DNA from: an uncultured Aquimarina sp.
GTDB taxonomy: Bacteria; Bacteroidota; Bacteroidia; Flavobacteriales; Flavobacteriaceae
Assembly (NCBI GenBank): GCA_947498455.1
Contig: CANMKK010000004.1
Location: 62,001 to 126,000, forward strand
DNA: 64,000 bases
Direction: 5' to 3'
Shown one piece after another: positions 54,438 to 63,972 of the stretch. The notes under the pieces were generated by a model. It saw only the letters and a list, made by a program, of their open reading frames with translations. It had not been told where the DNA came from and made no database searches. How positions within the stretch are numbered: the first letter of the stretch is position 1; each line of letters opens with the position of its first letter. A program made the position numbers and the translations under genes.

Positions 54438-54779
54438 AAATGCAAAGGTAGGAAACCATACTATTTTCAGCTCTTAAAAACATTAAATTTTGACACGAGA
54501 ATATGAACAAAAAAAGAACCTTAATTCAGAATGAGATATCAAACTATTTCAATCTTAAGAAATCATCTTTTTCAAAATTAAAAAACAAGAGAGAAAATCT
54601 TTATCTAAAATGTATACGAGTTTAACTATAGATGTGTTCTGTGATTTATAAAAAAAGCTTATATTATTTGATCAAAGGCAAATCTGATAATGATAAATAA
54701 GTTTGGTTTGTAGGGTTTTACTCTATTTTCTTGTTATAAATAATAGAAAATCATTTCTTTATAAAAAATAGTATAGGAT
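54438..54779. other. intergenic stretch before the anchor-B operon
   Basis: A/T-rich with no frame or RNA gene. It should contain the promoter of the operon starting at 54780, but no clean TTTG/TAnnTTTG pair is seen. Confidence 0.35.
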
Positions 54780-56015
54780 ATGAAGAATACGTATACCACA
54801 ATTATTAGTCTATTAATAATTTTAGGCATATTCGGTTGTAAGAATGATGATAATGAGGTTGTTACGGATGATCAGTCAACTGTTGGTATTTGTATAAATG
54901 GAATTGCTGGAGGAGTGTACCCATGCAATGGTTTGGATTTGGTTTCCAGAATCCCTCTCAGTGAAATGTCAGCGAATTCAGCAAATGATAGCTGGGGATG
55001 GACAGATCCTTTGGATAATAAAGAATATGCTATTGTCTGTCTTAATAATGGAACTGCATTTATAGATATTTCTATACCAGAAGCTCCTGTTTACTTAGGG
55101 AAAGTACCAACTGCTACGTCTAATAGCGATTGGCGAGATGTAAAAGTATATAAGGATCATGCATTTATTGTTAGTGAAGCAAGTTCTCATGGGATGCAGG
55201 TTTTTGACCTTACAAGATTGCGTAATGTTACAAGTCCTCCAGAAACGTTTACAGCAGATACGAGATTTACTGGTTTTGGGAGCGCACATAATATTGTAAT
55301 TAATGAAGATTCTGGTTTTGCGTATGCAGTGGGAACAAGTAGATCCGATACATATGCGGGAGGCCCTGTTTTTGTTGATATTCAGGATCCTAAGAATCCT
55401 AAAGAAGTAGGAGGGTTTCTTTCTGGTGGCAATCAACCTTATAGTCATGATGCACAAGTTATTAACTACAATGGTCCAGATACAGATTATACCGGCAAGG
55501 AAATTCTTATTGGGAGTAATGAAATTGAATTGGTAATTGCAGATATTACTGATAAAAATAACCCAATAACTATATCAACTATTAGTTATGACAACGTAGG
55601 ATATGCGCATCAAGGGTGGTTTACAGAGAATCAACGATATTTTTTATTAGGAGATGAGTTAGATGAAACAAGAGTCGGATTTAATACACGTACTATTGTC
55701 TTTGATTTTGAGGATCTTGATAACCCTAAGTTTCATATGGATTATACTGGTACTACAGCATCTATTGATCACAATGGTTATGTAAAAGGAAATAAACTAT
55801 ATCTAGCCAACTACCGAGCCGGAATTAGAATACTCGATATTTCTGATATTGCCAATAAAAATATAAGTGAAATTAGCTTTTTTGATAGTTATCCATCAAA
55901 CAATAATGCCGATTTTAATGGAGCTTGGAATGTATATCCATACTTTAATAGCGGAAACATCGTTATAAGTGATATAGAATCAGGGTTTCTCTTGGTAAGA
56001 GAAACCTTGCCATAA
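54780..56015 (+). CDS. choice-of-anchor B family lipoprotein
   Basis: A 411-residue lipoprotein (IIGLF-type signal ending IFGC at residue about 20, then KNDDNEV). The mature protein is a LVIVD-type beta-propeller with choice-of-anchor B features: SWGWTDPLDNKEYAIV, GTAFIDIS, WRDVKVYKDHAFIVSEAS, GSAHNIVINEDSGFAYAVG, YSHDAQVINYNGPD, FTENQRYFLLGDELDE and ISDIESGFLLV. It is anchored to the membrane by lipid. The next gene encodes a paralogue with a T9SS anchor. Ligand unknown; co-encoded MbnP/MbnH suggest a metal-linked surface process. Confidence 0.88.
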   Translation: MKNTYTTIISLLIILGIFGCKNDDNEVVTDDQSTVGICINGIAGGVYPCNGLDLVSRIPLSEMSANSANDSWGWTDPLDNKEYAIVCLNNGTAFIDISIPEAPVYLGKVPTATSNSDWRDVKVYKDHAFIVSEASSHGMQVFDLTRLRNVTSPPETFTADTRFTGFGSAHNIVINEDSGFAYAVGTSRSDTYAGGPVFVDIQDPKNPKEVGGFLSGGNQPYSHDAQVINYNGPDTDYTGKEILIGSNEIELVIADITDKNNPITISTISYDNVGYAHQGWFTENQRYFLLGDELDETRVGFNTRTIVFDFEDLDNPKFHMDYTGTTASIDHNGYVKGNKLYLANYRAGIRILDISDIANKNISEISFFDSYPSNNNADFNGAWNVYPYFNSGNIVISDIESGFLLVRETLP

Positions 56016-56052
56016 ATTTATATAAAACTAATATAACACACACAAACTCGTC

Positions 56053-57489
56053 ATGAAAAAATTACTCTTTTTAACCGTGTCAATAATTTTCGGGCACGTA
56101 AATGCACAACAAAACACTTGTGAGAATGGAACCGCAGGTCAGTTTCCCTGCAACGATTATGATTTAATGTCTACCGTTTCTTTATCTACAATGAATGCTT
56201 CGGAAGGAAATGACAGCTGGGGTTGGACAGATCCTCAGGATGGAAAAGAATATGCTATAATGGGGTTAGATAATGGAACAGCTTTTATTGATATTTCAAA
56301 TCCAACTAGTCCAGTATATCTTGGGAAATTACCAACAGCTACTACGAATAGTTCTTGGAGGGATGTAAAAGTATATAGTAATCATGCGTTTATCGTAAGT
56401 GAAGCCTCTAATCACGGAATGCAGGTTTTTGACCTTACCAGGTTACGCAATGTAGCTAACCCTCCACAGACATTTACAGCGGATAAAACATATACTGAAT
56501 TTGGAAATGCGCATAATATTGTTATTAATGAAGATTCTGGGTATGCTTATATCGTTGGAGCTTTAAGAAGTGGAACTTATAGAGGTGGTCCTTTATTTGT
56601 TAATATACAGGATCCCGTAAACCCTACAAATGAAGGAGGGTTTCTATCTAGTGGAGGTGATCCATACACACACGATGCACAAGTAATAACGTACAATGGT
56701 CCAGATAGAGATTATACTGGACGAGAAATTCTTATTGGTAGTAATCAATTAGAAGTTGTTATAGCAGATATTACCGATAAAAACAACCCAACAACAATAT
56801 CTACAATTAGTTATTCGAATGTAGAGTATACACATCAGGGATGGTTTACAGAAGATCAACGATATTTTTTACTGGGAGATGAATTAGATGAGCAAAGTGT
56901 TGGTTTTAATACGAAAACTGTTGTTTTTGATTTCGAAGATTTGGATAATCCAAAATTTCATATGAATTATAATGGGCCTACACCAGCCATTGATCATAAC
57001 GGTTATGTAAAAGGAGATAAGTTTTATTTGGCGAATTATCGTTCTGGCCTTAGGGTCATTGATATTTCGGATATCTCAAATAAAAATATGACAGAAATTG
57101 GTTCTTTTGATACGTATACACCTAGTAATAGTGCGCAATTCAATGGTGCTTGGAACGTATATCCTTATTTTAATAGTGGCAATATTGTCATTAGTGATAT
57201 AGATTCAGGTCTATTTGTTGTGAGGCAAAGCAACACATTAAGTATAGGAGATTTTGATGACAATAATTCAAGTTTCACTATGTACCCTAACCCTACTAAT
57301 TCTGAGGTTACGATCAGTTCTGGTAAAACCAATATAGAAAAGATACAAGTTTTTAGTGTTCTTGGAAACCTTTTAGAAGAAATAAGAGAATTTGATTCTC
57401 CAAAAAGCGCTAAAATAAACTTAAATTATGCTAAGGGAGTTTATTTAGTTAGCGTAAATGATGTCATCCAAAAGATAGTTGTAAATTAG
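56053..57489 (+). CDS. choice-of-anchor B family protein with T9SS sorting domain
   Basis: A 478-residue close paralogue of the preceding protein over its propeller (same SWGWTDPQDGKEYAIM, WRDVKVYSNHAFIVSEAS, THDAQVITYNGPDRDYTG and NGAWNVYPYFNSG order), but with an ordinary signal peptide (HVNAQQ cleavage) and a C-terminal T9SS type A sorting domain (FTMYPNPTNSEVTISSG, FSVLGNLLEE, YAKGVYLVSVN). The pair shows the anchor choice within one operon. 37-base gap from the first, 18 to the next gene. Confidence 0.9.
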   Translation: MKKLLFLTVSIIFGHVNAQQNTCENGTAGQFPCNDYDLMSTVSLSTMNASEGNDSWGWTDPQDGKEYAIMGLDNGTAFIDISNPTSPVYLGKLPTATTNSSWRDVKVYSNHAFIVSEASNHGMQVFDLTRLRNVANPPQTFTADKTYTEFGNAHNIVINEDSGYAYIVGALRSGTYRGGPLFVNIQDPVNPTNEGGFLSSGGDPYTHDAQVITYNGPDRDYTGREILIGSNQLEVVIADITDKNNPTTISTISYSNVEYTHQGWFTEDQRYFLLGDELDEQSVGFNTKTVVFDFEDLDNPKFHMNYNGPTPAIDHNGYVKGDKFYLANYRSGLRVIDISDISNKNMTEIGSFDTYTPSNSAQFNGAWNVYPYFNSGNIVISDIDSGLFVVRQSNTLSIGDFDDNNSSFTMYPNPTNSEVTISSGKTNIEKIQVFSVLGNLLEEIREFDSPKSAKINLNYAKGVYLVSVNDVIQKIVVN

Positions 57490-57507
57490 TTATAAAATCC
57501 TATCCAG

Positions 57508-58863
57508 ATGAAAAATACATTAAAAATTCTATTATCATTTCTGGTAATCTTTGGCTTTGTTGCTTGCAATAGTGGAGATGATAATGAAACCCCCGATATA
57601 GATACTGACAACGGATTCGAAGGAAAAACAGAATGGGTAAAAACCTTTGGAGGAAGCAAAGAGGATAATTTACTTTCTATTGTAGAATCTGAAGATGGCG
57701 GGTATACCGCTTTTGGATTTACTCAAAGCAATGATGGAGATGTTTCTGGTAAGACTACCACAGATAGTGATTATTGGGTAGTAAAATTTACTAGAGAAGG
57801 AGAAATTAGTTGGAACAAAACATATGGAGGTACTGGTGATGATCGAGGAGAAAAAATTATTAAGACCAATGATGGAGGATATGTTTTAATAGGATATAGT
57901 AGGAGTAATGATGGAGATGTCAGTGTAAATGCAGGGTTGCAAGATTATTGGATTGTAAAAATCAATGCATCTGGAGATTTACAATGGGAAAGATCATTTG
58001 GGTTTCCGGGAATTGATCGTGCTTTTTCAGTAATTCAGAGTAAGGATAATGGATACTTCATTACTGGTTTTCTTGATGTAACTGCGAGTGATGGAGGAGG
58101 AAACGATAAAAAAGAAAATTCTCAAAAACATGGCGTAGGTGAATTTTGGGGTATTAAATTAGATGCCGATGGTAATAAAGAATGGAGGCACTATTTTGGA
58201 GGTACGAATAACGATCGTAGCTATGATGTTATACAAACAGAGGATGGCGGATTTTTAATGATCGGTTCTTCAGAAAGTGACGATTATGATGTTACTAATA
58301 GTAAAGGGAGTTATGATTTCTGGGCAGTAAAGGTAAATCCTGAAGGAACTTTAGTATGGCAAAAATCTTTTGGAGGATCTGAAATTGATGTTGGATACGC
58401 TATTGCATCTACTGGCAATGGAAAATATATAATTGTTGGAGACTCCAGAAGTAATGATGGAGATATTTCTGATGCAAAAGGAAATGCTGATTTATGGGCT
58501 ATACAGATAGATGGTAATGGCAATCTTATTTGGCAAAAATCACTTGGAGGTGCTGAGTTTGATACAGGAAGAGGAATTCATAAAACAAGAGAAGGCAATT
58601 TTATTATCACTGGAAATTCTAGAAGTAGTGACGAGGATATTGATCAAAATAGAGGTCAAAGCGATGTGCTAACTATACTAATAAATGAAGATGGAGATGT
58701 TTTATGGAAATCAACACTAGGAGGTAGTGAAGATGAGTTTGCAACAGGTTGTATACAAACAATAGATGAGAAAGTTATGGTTGTTGGTAGTTCAGCAAGT
58801 AATGATTTTGATATTACTAATAACAAAGGAGGGAGTGATGCAGTCCTGATAAAATATAAATAA
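57508..58863 (+). CDS. lipoprotein with tandem propeller-type repeats
   Basis: A 451-residue lipoprotein (signal ending GFVAC, then NSGDDNET). It is built of about seven units of roughly 55 residues with the pattern W-x-K-T/S-F/Y-G-G-S/T-x-x-D...G-Y/F-x-x-x-G-x-S-x-S-N/D-D-G-D (for example WNKTYGGTGDDRGEKI, GGYVLIGYSRSNDGDVS), characteristic of a beta-propeller-like T9SS-associated repeat family in Bacteroidota. No catalytic motif. It is the third gene of the operon, between the anchor-B paralogues and the MbnP/MbnH pair. Confidence 0.82.
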   Translation: MKNTLKILLSFLVIFGFVACNSGDDNETPDIDTDNGFEGKTEWVKTFGGSKEDNLLSIVESEDGGYTAFGFTQSNDGDVSGKTTTDSDYWVVKFTREGEISWNKTYGGTGDDRGEKIIKTNDGGYVLIGYSRSNDGDVSVNAGLQDYWIVKINASGDLQWERSFGFPGIDRAFSVIQSKDNGYFITGFLDVTASDGGGNDKKENSQKHGVGEFWGIKLDADGNKEWRHYFGGTNNDRSYDVIQTEDGGFLMIGSSESDDYDVTNSKGSYDFWAVKVNPEGTLVWQKSFGGSEIDVGYAIASTGNGKYIIVGDSRSNDGDISDAKGNADLWAIQIDGNGNLIWQKSLGGAEFDTGRGIHKTREGNFIITGNSRSSDEDIDQNRGQSDVLTILINEDGDVLWKSTLGGSEDEFATGCIQTIDEKVMVVGSSASNDFDITNNKGGSDAVLIKYK

Positions 58864-58900
58864 ACTCAACTGAAATATAACATAACTATTTAGCACAAAA

Positions 58901-59653
58901 ATGAAAAAAATCGCATTTTTTATGATAGCCGTATTAGCTATCATATCTTGTAAAGAGGATGATAATACTATTGTTGGTGCTGTAAATCTTAATTTTAGCA
59001 ACACGATTAATGATGAACCTATCGTTTTGAATACGGGGTCGTATACAAATCAGAGTAATGAAACCTATACAATTTCTGAATTAAAATATATTGTAAGTAA
59101 TATTGTATTGATTAAAGAAAATGGAGATGAATTTAAGTATCCTGTATCAGAAAGCTTCTTCGTTATTAATGAAGAAGTGTCTGAAAGTAAGGGTTTAAAT
59201 CTTACTAATATTTCTTCTGGAGAATACACCAAAATCAAATTTGGGATTGGAGTAGACCAATCCAAATACCCGCTGGAGGGGGCTAATTTTGTGCCTACTG
59301 CCGAAGAAAATGGTATGATATGGTCTTGGTCTTCAGGATATAAGTTTATCAAGTTTGAAGGATCTTTTACTTTAGAGGGAGAAACAACTACAGAAGACTT
59401 TTTGTTGCATATAGGAAGCCATGGAGAAGCCTTAGACAATTATAAAGAGGTTACAATAGATTTATCAAGCACATTAACAATAGAAGATGACACTACATCC
59501 ACGATTTCAATACAGGCAGATGTAGCAAAAATATTTGATAGTATTAATACACATTCATTAGAAATACAGAAGGATGTACAAGTAGATCCTACTTCTCCTT
59601 TATTGGCAGAAAATGTGAGTACCATGTTTAGTGTAACCAATGTATCTAACTAG
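58901..59653 (+). CDS. MbnP family lipoprotein (copper-binding type)
   Basis: A 250-residue lipoprotein (AIISC then KEDDN) with MbnP family features: VNLNFSNTINDEPIVLNTG, YTISELKYIVSNIVLI, FGIGVDQSKYPLEG, IWSWSSGYKFIKFEG and LLHIGSHGEALDNYKEV. In characterised relatives, a partner di-heme enzyme oxidises a Trp to kynurenine so that MbnP binds copper. Its stop codon is immediately followed by the ATG of that partner, with no spacing. Whether the modified Trp is conserved needs an alignment. Confidence 0.88.
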   Translation: MKKIAFFMIAVLAIISCKEDDNTIVGAVNLNFSNTINDEPIVLNTGSYTNQSNETYTISELKYIVSNIVLIKENGDEFKYPVSESFFVINEEVSESKGLNLTNISSGEYTKIKFGIGVDQSKYPLEGANFVPTAEENGMIWSWSSGYKFIKFEGSFTLEGETTTEDFLLHIGSHGEALDNYKEVTIDLSSTLTIEDDTTSTISIQADVAKIFDSINTHSLEIQKDVQVDPTSPLLAENVSTMFSVTNVSN

Positions 59654-60703
59654 ATGATAAGATATGCAGGATATGTGATAATGATCCTTATCGGAGTTTC
59701 TTGCAGCTCCGATAAGGATACATACGTACCTATAGAAAATGCAAAATTAGATTTTGTTGTCCCTGAAAACTTTCCAGAACCTAGCTATGATATAACCCTA
59801 AATCCGCCTACTGAAAAAGGTTTTGAATTAGGAAAAAAACTATTTTATGATGGCAGGTTATCTTCTGATGGAGTAATTTCCTGTGGTTTTTGTCATTTGC
59901 AAGATTTTGCCTTTACACATCATACACATATTGTAAGTCATGGCGTAGATGGCGCATTAGGAACACGAAATGCGCAACCGTTGCATAACCTAGCATTTAT
60001 GAAAGAGTTTACTTGGGATGGAGCAGCAGCACACCTGGATTTGCAACCCATTATTCCTATTACCGCCGAAGTAGAAATGAATGAAACAGTAGGAGGTGTG
60101 CTTAAAAAATTAGAGGAACGACCGGAATATGTAAAACTATTTGCAGAAGCATTCGAGGATCAACAAATTAATGCAGAAAATATGTTCCGAGCACTTTCTC
60201 AGTTTATGATCTTAATGATTTCGGCAAACAGTAAATATGATAAGATTGAGAGAAATGAAGGTTCTGTTTTTACAGAAACAGAGGCAGCGGGTTTCGAACT
60301 ATTTAAATCTAAATGTGCTTCTTGTCATACAGGTACATTATTTACTGATCAATCATACCGTAATAATGGATTATCTGTGGATCCAGAATACAATGATATA
60401 GGAAGAAAAAGAGTTACGGGATTATCTGAAGATATTTATAAGTTTAAGGTGCCAACACTTCGTAACATAGAACTTACATTTCCATATATGCACGATGGTA
60501 GGTATAAGACCCTAAATGATGTTTTAGATCATTATGCCAATGGAATGGTTGAGTCAGAAACTCTAGATCCTATTTTTAGAAACGCTACTACTACCGATAT
60601 AGGAATCCCTCTGACAGAAGGAGAAAAAGAACAGATTATAAGTTTTCTAAAAACACTTACAGATGATGATTATATAAATGATAATCGATTTTCTGAGTTC
60701 TAA
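59654..60703 (+). CDS. MbnH-like di-heme cytochrome c peroxidase family lipoprotein
   Basis: A 349-residue lipoprotein (GVSC then SSDKD) of the BCCP/MauG superfamily. Two c-type heme sites are visible: CGFCH near residues 76-80 and CASCH near 221-225. SHGVDGALGTRNAQPLHN, EMNETVGGVLKKL and PYMHDGRYKTLNDVLDHYANG match the family. In MbnH the enzyme reaches a bis-Fe(IV) state and oxidises Trp in MbnP. Zero-spacing coupling to the MbnP gene strongly supports this role over a simple peroxidase. Periplasm or outer-membrane location. Confidence 0.88.
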   Translation: MIRYAGYVIMILIGVSCSSDKDTYVPIENAKLDFVVPENFPEPSYDITLNPPTEKGFELGKKLFYDGRLSSDGVISCGFCHLQDFAFTHHTHIVSHGVDGALGTRNAQPLHNLAFMKEFTWDGAAAHLDLQPIIPITAEVEMNETVGGVLKKLEERPEYVKLFAEAFEDQQINAENMFRALSQFMILMISANSKYDKIERNEGSVFTETEAAGFELFKSKCASCHTGTLFTDQSYRNNGLSVDPEYNDIGRKRVTGLSEDIYKFKVPTLRNIELTFPYMHDGRYKTLNDVLDHYANGMVESETLDPIFRNATTTDIGIPLTEGEKEQIISFLKTLTDDDYINDNRFSEF

Positions 60704-60782
60704 AACTACCTATATACTAATCATTATAACTTTTATTGATCTATATATATACTAGATTAATGTTAGGTTTTGTGTTTAAAAC

Positions 60783-60802
60783 CTACATATGTAGTATATT
60801 TG
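60783..60802 (+). promoter_or_regulatory. suf operon promoter with abutting palindrome
   Basis: CTACATATGTAG (60783-60794) is a perfect 12-base palindrome directly touching TATATTTG (60795-60802), a perfect TAnnTTTG -7 element; TTTG at 60769-60772 is a -33 candidate with a slightly long 22-base spacer. A repressor bound to the palindrome would block RNA polymerase. The regulator is unknown. Confidence 0.55.
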
Positions 60803-60835
60803 CATTCAATTTAGAATTAATCTATTTTATATCAT

Positions 60836-61165
60836 ATGATTAAGGTATCAGATACAGCAAAAAAGAAGGTCATAGAATTAATGAGTGATGACGGATATGA
60901 TGCAACTACTGATTATGTGCGTGTAGGTGTTAAAAGTGGAGGTTGCTCAGGATTATCTTATGATTTAAAGTTTGATAAAAGCCAAGAGAATGGAGACAAG
61001 GTTTTTGAAGATAATGGTGTTAAAATCATTGTAGACAAAAAAAGCTTTTTATACCTTATTGGTACTACTTTAGAATACTCAGGAGGACTTAATGGAACAG
61101 GTTTCGTGTTTAATAATCCAAACGCAAACAGAACATGTGGTTGTGGAGAAAGCTTTTCCCTTTAA
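60836..61165 (+). CDS. A-type iron-sulfur carrier protein (SufA/IscA/HesB family)
   Basis: A 109-residue Fe-S carrier. The three conserved Cys are in VKSGGCSGLSYDL and NRTCGCGESFSL. Begins MIKVSDTAKKKVIELMSD. It receives Fe-S clusters from SufBCD and passes them to target proteins. It is the first gene of the suf operon, 37 bases upstream of sufB and 34 bases after the promoter. Name sufA or iscA depends on convention. Confidence 0.92.
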   Translation: MIKVSDTAKKKVIELMSDDGYDATTDYVRVGVKSGGCSGLSYDLKFDKSQENGDKVFEDNGVKIIVDKKSFLYLIGTTLEYSGGLNGTGFVFNNPNANRTCGCGESFSL

Positions 61166-61202
61166 AAATTAAAAAATGATCCTAGATTAAAGCTTAGGAC
61201 CT

Positions 61203-62654
61203 ATGAAGATGGCATATACTGAAGACGATTTAAAAAAAGAATTAGAAACCAAAGAATACGAATACGGATTTTACACAGATATTGAATCCGATACATTTCC
61301 TGTTGGTTTAAACGAAGACATTGTTCGTGCTATATCTAAGAAAAAGGAAGAGCCGGAATGGATGACAGAATGGAGGTTAGAAGCTTTCCGAGTTTGGAAA
61401 CAAATGGAAGAGCCTGAATGGGCTAATGTACAGTATGAAAAACCAAATTTTCAGGATATTTCGTACTATTCTGCTCCAAATAAAAAACCAAAATATAATA
61501 GTTTAGATGAAGTAGACCCAGAGCTATTAGATACTTTTAAGAAATTAGGTATTTCATTGGATGAGCAGAAAAAATTAGCAGGAGTAGCAGTAGATATTGT
61601 TATGGATTCGGTTTCTGTAGCTACTACTTTTAAAGATACTCTAGCAGAAAAAGGAATTATTTTCTGTTCTATATCAGAAGCAATTCAGGAACACCCAGAA
61701 TTAGTTAGAAAACATCTAGGATCCGTAGTTCCGCAAAAAGATAACTTCTATGCAGCCTTAAATTCTGCAGTATTTAGTGATGGATCTTTTTGTTATATAC
61801 CAAAAGGAGTTAGATGTCCAATGGAATTATCTACGTATTTTAGAATTAATCAAGCAGGTACAGGTCAATTCGAACGTACATTGGTAATTGCTGATCAAGG
61901 AAGTTATGTGAGTTATCTAGAAGGGTGTACCGCTCCATCACGAGACGAAAATCAATTGCATGCAGCAGTTGTAGAATTGATAGCATTGGATGATGCCGAA
62001 ATAAAATATTCTACGGTACAAAATTGGTATCCTGGAAATGCAGAAGGTAAAGGAGGTGTTTTTAATTTCGTTACAAAAAGAGGAATTTGTGAAACCAATG
62101 CTAAAATTTCTTGGACGCAAGTAGAAACGGGATCTGCGGTAACGTGGAAATATCCTTCTTGTGTATTAAAAGGAGATAATTCCGTAGGAGAATTTTATTC
62201 TATTGCAGTTACAAATAATTATCAGCAAGCAGATACAGGAACTAAGATGATACACTTAGGAAAAAATACTAAGAGTACAATCATTTCGAAAGGTATTTCT
62301 GCCGGAAAATCCCAAAATAGTTACCGTGGATTAGTACAAATTAATAGCAGAGCTACCAATGCTCGAAATTTTTCTCAGTGCGATTCTTTATTAATGGGCA
62401 ATGAATGTGGTGCTCATACGTTTCCATATATTGAAGCAAAGAATAAAACAGCTCAGATAGAGCATGAAGCGACTACAAGCAAGATTGGAGAAGATCAGAT
62501 CTTTTACTGTAATCAAAGAGGTATTGATACAGAAAAAGCGATCGCTTTAATCGTTAATGGTTTCAGTAAAGAGGTATTAAATAAACTTCCGATGGAATTT
62601 GCAGTAGAAGCTCAAAAACTTTTAGAAATATCCCTAGAAGGTTCTGTCGGGTAA
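61203..62654 (+). CDS. sufB: Fe-S cluster scaffold subunit SufB
   Basis: A 483-residue SufB, the scaffold of the SufBCD complex on which the Fe-S cluster is built with SufC ATPase. Seen: [18 protein letters not shown] start ([19 protein letters not shown]), [80 protein letters not shown] and [20 protein letters not shown]. Length is normal. The start may be ATG 61203 or 61209. Followed by an unexpected lipoprotein gene before sufC. Confidence 0.96.
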   Translation: MKMAYTEDDLKKELETKEYEYGFYTDIESDTFPVGLNEDIVRAISKKKEEPEWMTEWRLEAFRVWKQMEEPEWANVQYEKPNFQDISYYSAPNKKPKYNSLDEVDPELLDTFKKLGISLDEQKKLAGVAVDIVMDSVSVATTFKDTLAEKGIIFCSISEAIQEHPELVRKHLGSVVPQKDNFYAALNSAVFSDGSFCYIPKGVRCPMELSTYFRINQAGTGQFERTLVIADQGSYVSYLEGCTAPSRDENQLHAAVVELIALDDAEIKYSTVQNWYPGNAEGKGGVFNFVTKRGICETNAKISWTQVETGSAVTWKYPSCVLKGDNSVGEFYSIAVTNNYQQADTGTKMIHLGKNTKSTIISKGISAGKSQNSYRGLVQINSRATNARNFSQCDSLLMGNECGAHTFPYIEAKNKTAQIEHEATTSKIGEDQIFYCNQRGIDTEKAIALIVNGFSKEVLNKLPMEFAVEAQKLLEISLEGSVG

Positions 62655-62680
62655 ATTGTATAACTAACAAAATCACATTA

Positions 62681-63127
62681 ATGAAAAAATCAATTCTTCT
62701 AATCTTCGTAAGCCTTTTAGTTTTTTCTTGTAAAAACGATAAGAATAAAACATCAGAAACAGAACCTACTTTTATTCGTGGTGAATTTATATTAATTGAT
62801 AATGCAGGGGTTATAAAAGGTAAAGACTTTATTTATGGTGTAGTTATAGATGATATGGCTAATCAATTACATCAAAAAGTAAAACCACTACAACGCGAAG
62901 AGTACGATATGGTACCAGTGGTAGTAAAAGGTGTTATAAAACCTAACACAGAAGAAGGATGGCCAGAAGTAGTAGAGATAAAAGAAATTGTTGGAGTTAG
63001 TGAACCTACATCAGAATTGCCAACAAAGATAAAGTCTTCGGACAATGAACCTCCAGCACCAAATGAAATAGGTCATGAAAACCATGATCATTCTTCAGGA
63101 GGAGATCATGAAGGTCATAATCACTAA
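62681..63127 (+). CDS. His-rich lipoprotein inserted in the suf operon
   Basis: A 148-residue lipoprotein: signal MKKSILLIFVSLLVFSC, then KNDKNKTSETEP. The middle region (FIRGEFILIDNAGVIKGKDFIYGVV, VKPLQREEYDMVPVVVKGV) is beta-rich and not recognised. The last 20 residues are rich in His, Asp and Glu (HENHDHSSGGDHEGHNH), a likely metal-binding tail. It lies 26 bases after sufB and 41 bases before sufC on the same strand, so co-expression with cytosolic Fe-S assembly is likely. A periplasmic metal-handling role is inferred from the tail and the operon only. Confidence 0.8.
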   Translation: MKKSILLIFVSLLVFSCKNDKNKTSETEPTFIRGEFILIDNAGVIKGKDFIYGVVIDDMANQLHQKVKPLQREEYDMVPVVVKGVIKPNTEEGWPEVVEIKEIVGVSEPTSELPTKIKSSDNEPPAPNEIGHENHDHSSGGDHEGHNH

Positions 63128-63168
63128 GTAATATTGTAAGAATAGAATAGTAAAGAGAAATATACGAA

Positions 63169-63921
63169 ATGTTAGAAATTAAGGATTTACACGCTAGCGT
63201 TGAAGACAAAGAGATTTTAAAAGGTCTTAACCTAAATGTAAAAGCAGGAGAAGTTCATGCAATAATGGGGCCTAATGGTGCAGGGAAAAGTACATTAGCC
63301 AGTATTGTTGCAGGAAAAGAAGAGTATGAAGTTACAGATGGAGCTATTTTTTTAGAAGGAGAAGATATAGAAGAGTTAGCGGCAGAAGAGCGTGCGCATA
63401 AAGGTATTTTTCTTTCATTTCAGTACCCGGTAGAAATACCTGGAGTTACGGTTACCAATTTTATGAAAACCGCAATTAATGAAACCAGAAAAGCGCAAGG
63501 TCTGGAAGAAATGCCAGCAAAAGATATGCTAAAGAAAATCCGAGAGAAATCTGAGCTATTGGATATTGATCGTAAATTTTTATCGCGTTCTCTTAATGAA
63601 GGATTCTCTGGTGGTGAGAAAAAGCGTAATGAGATTTTTCAGATGGCAATGATGGAACCTAAACTGGCAATCCTCGATGAAACAGACTCTGGATTAGATA
63701 TCGATGCACTGCGTATTGTTGCTAACGGAGTTAATAAATTAAAAAGTGATGATAATGCAGTGATAGTAATTACACATTATCAGCGCTTACTCGATTATAT
63801 TGTTCCTGATTTTGTACATGTATTATATGATGGTAAAATTGTAAAATCTGGAACTAAAGACCTTGCTCTAGAATTAGAGGAGAAAGGATACGACTGGATT
63901 AAAGAAGAGATAAATGCATAA
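63169..63921 (+). CDS. sufC: Fe-S assembly ATPase SufC
   Basis: A 250-residue ABC-type ATPase that binds SufB and SufD and drives the SufBCD scaffold. Walker A GPNGAGKST (residues about 35-43), the SufC-typical FLSFQYPVEIPGVTVTNFMK, signature FSGGEKKR, Walker B and D-loop LAILDETDSGLDIDA, and the H-loop VITHYQRLL. Length is normal. It is followed by the start of sufD after 51 bases. Confidence 0.96.
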   Translation: MLEIKDLHASVEDKEILKGLNLNVKAGEVHAIMGPNGAGKSTLASIVAGKEEYEVTDGAIFLEGEDIEELAAEERAHKGIFLSFQYPVEIPGVTVTNFMKTAINETRKAQGLEEMPAKDMLKKIREKSELLDIDRKFLSRSLNEGFSGGEKKRNEIFQMAMMEPKLAILDETDSGLDIDALRIVANGVNKLKSDDNAVIVITHYQRLLDYIVPDFVHVLYDGKIVKSGTKDLALELEEKGYDWIKEEINA

Positions 63922-63972
63922 TGTTTTGATAGTTGATCGTATATCAGCTGACAAAAAAATTGAAACAGAAGA

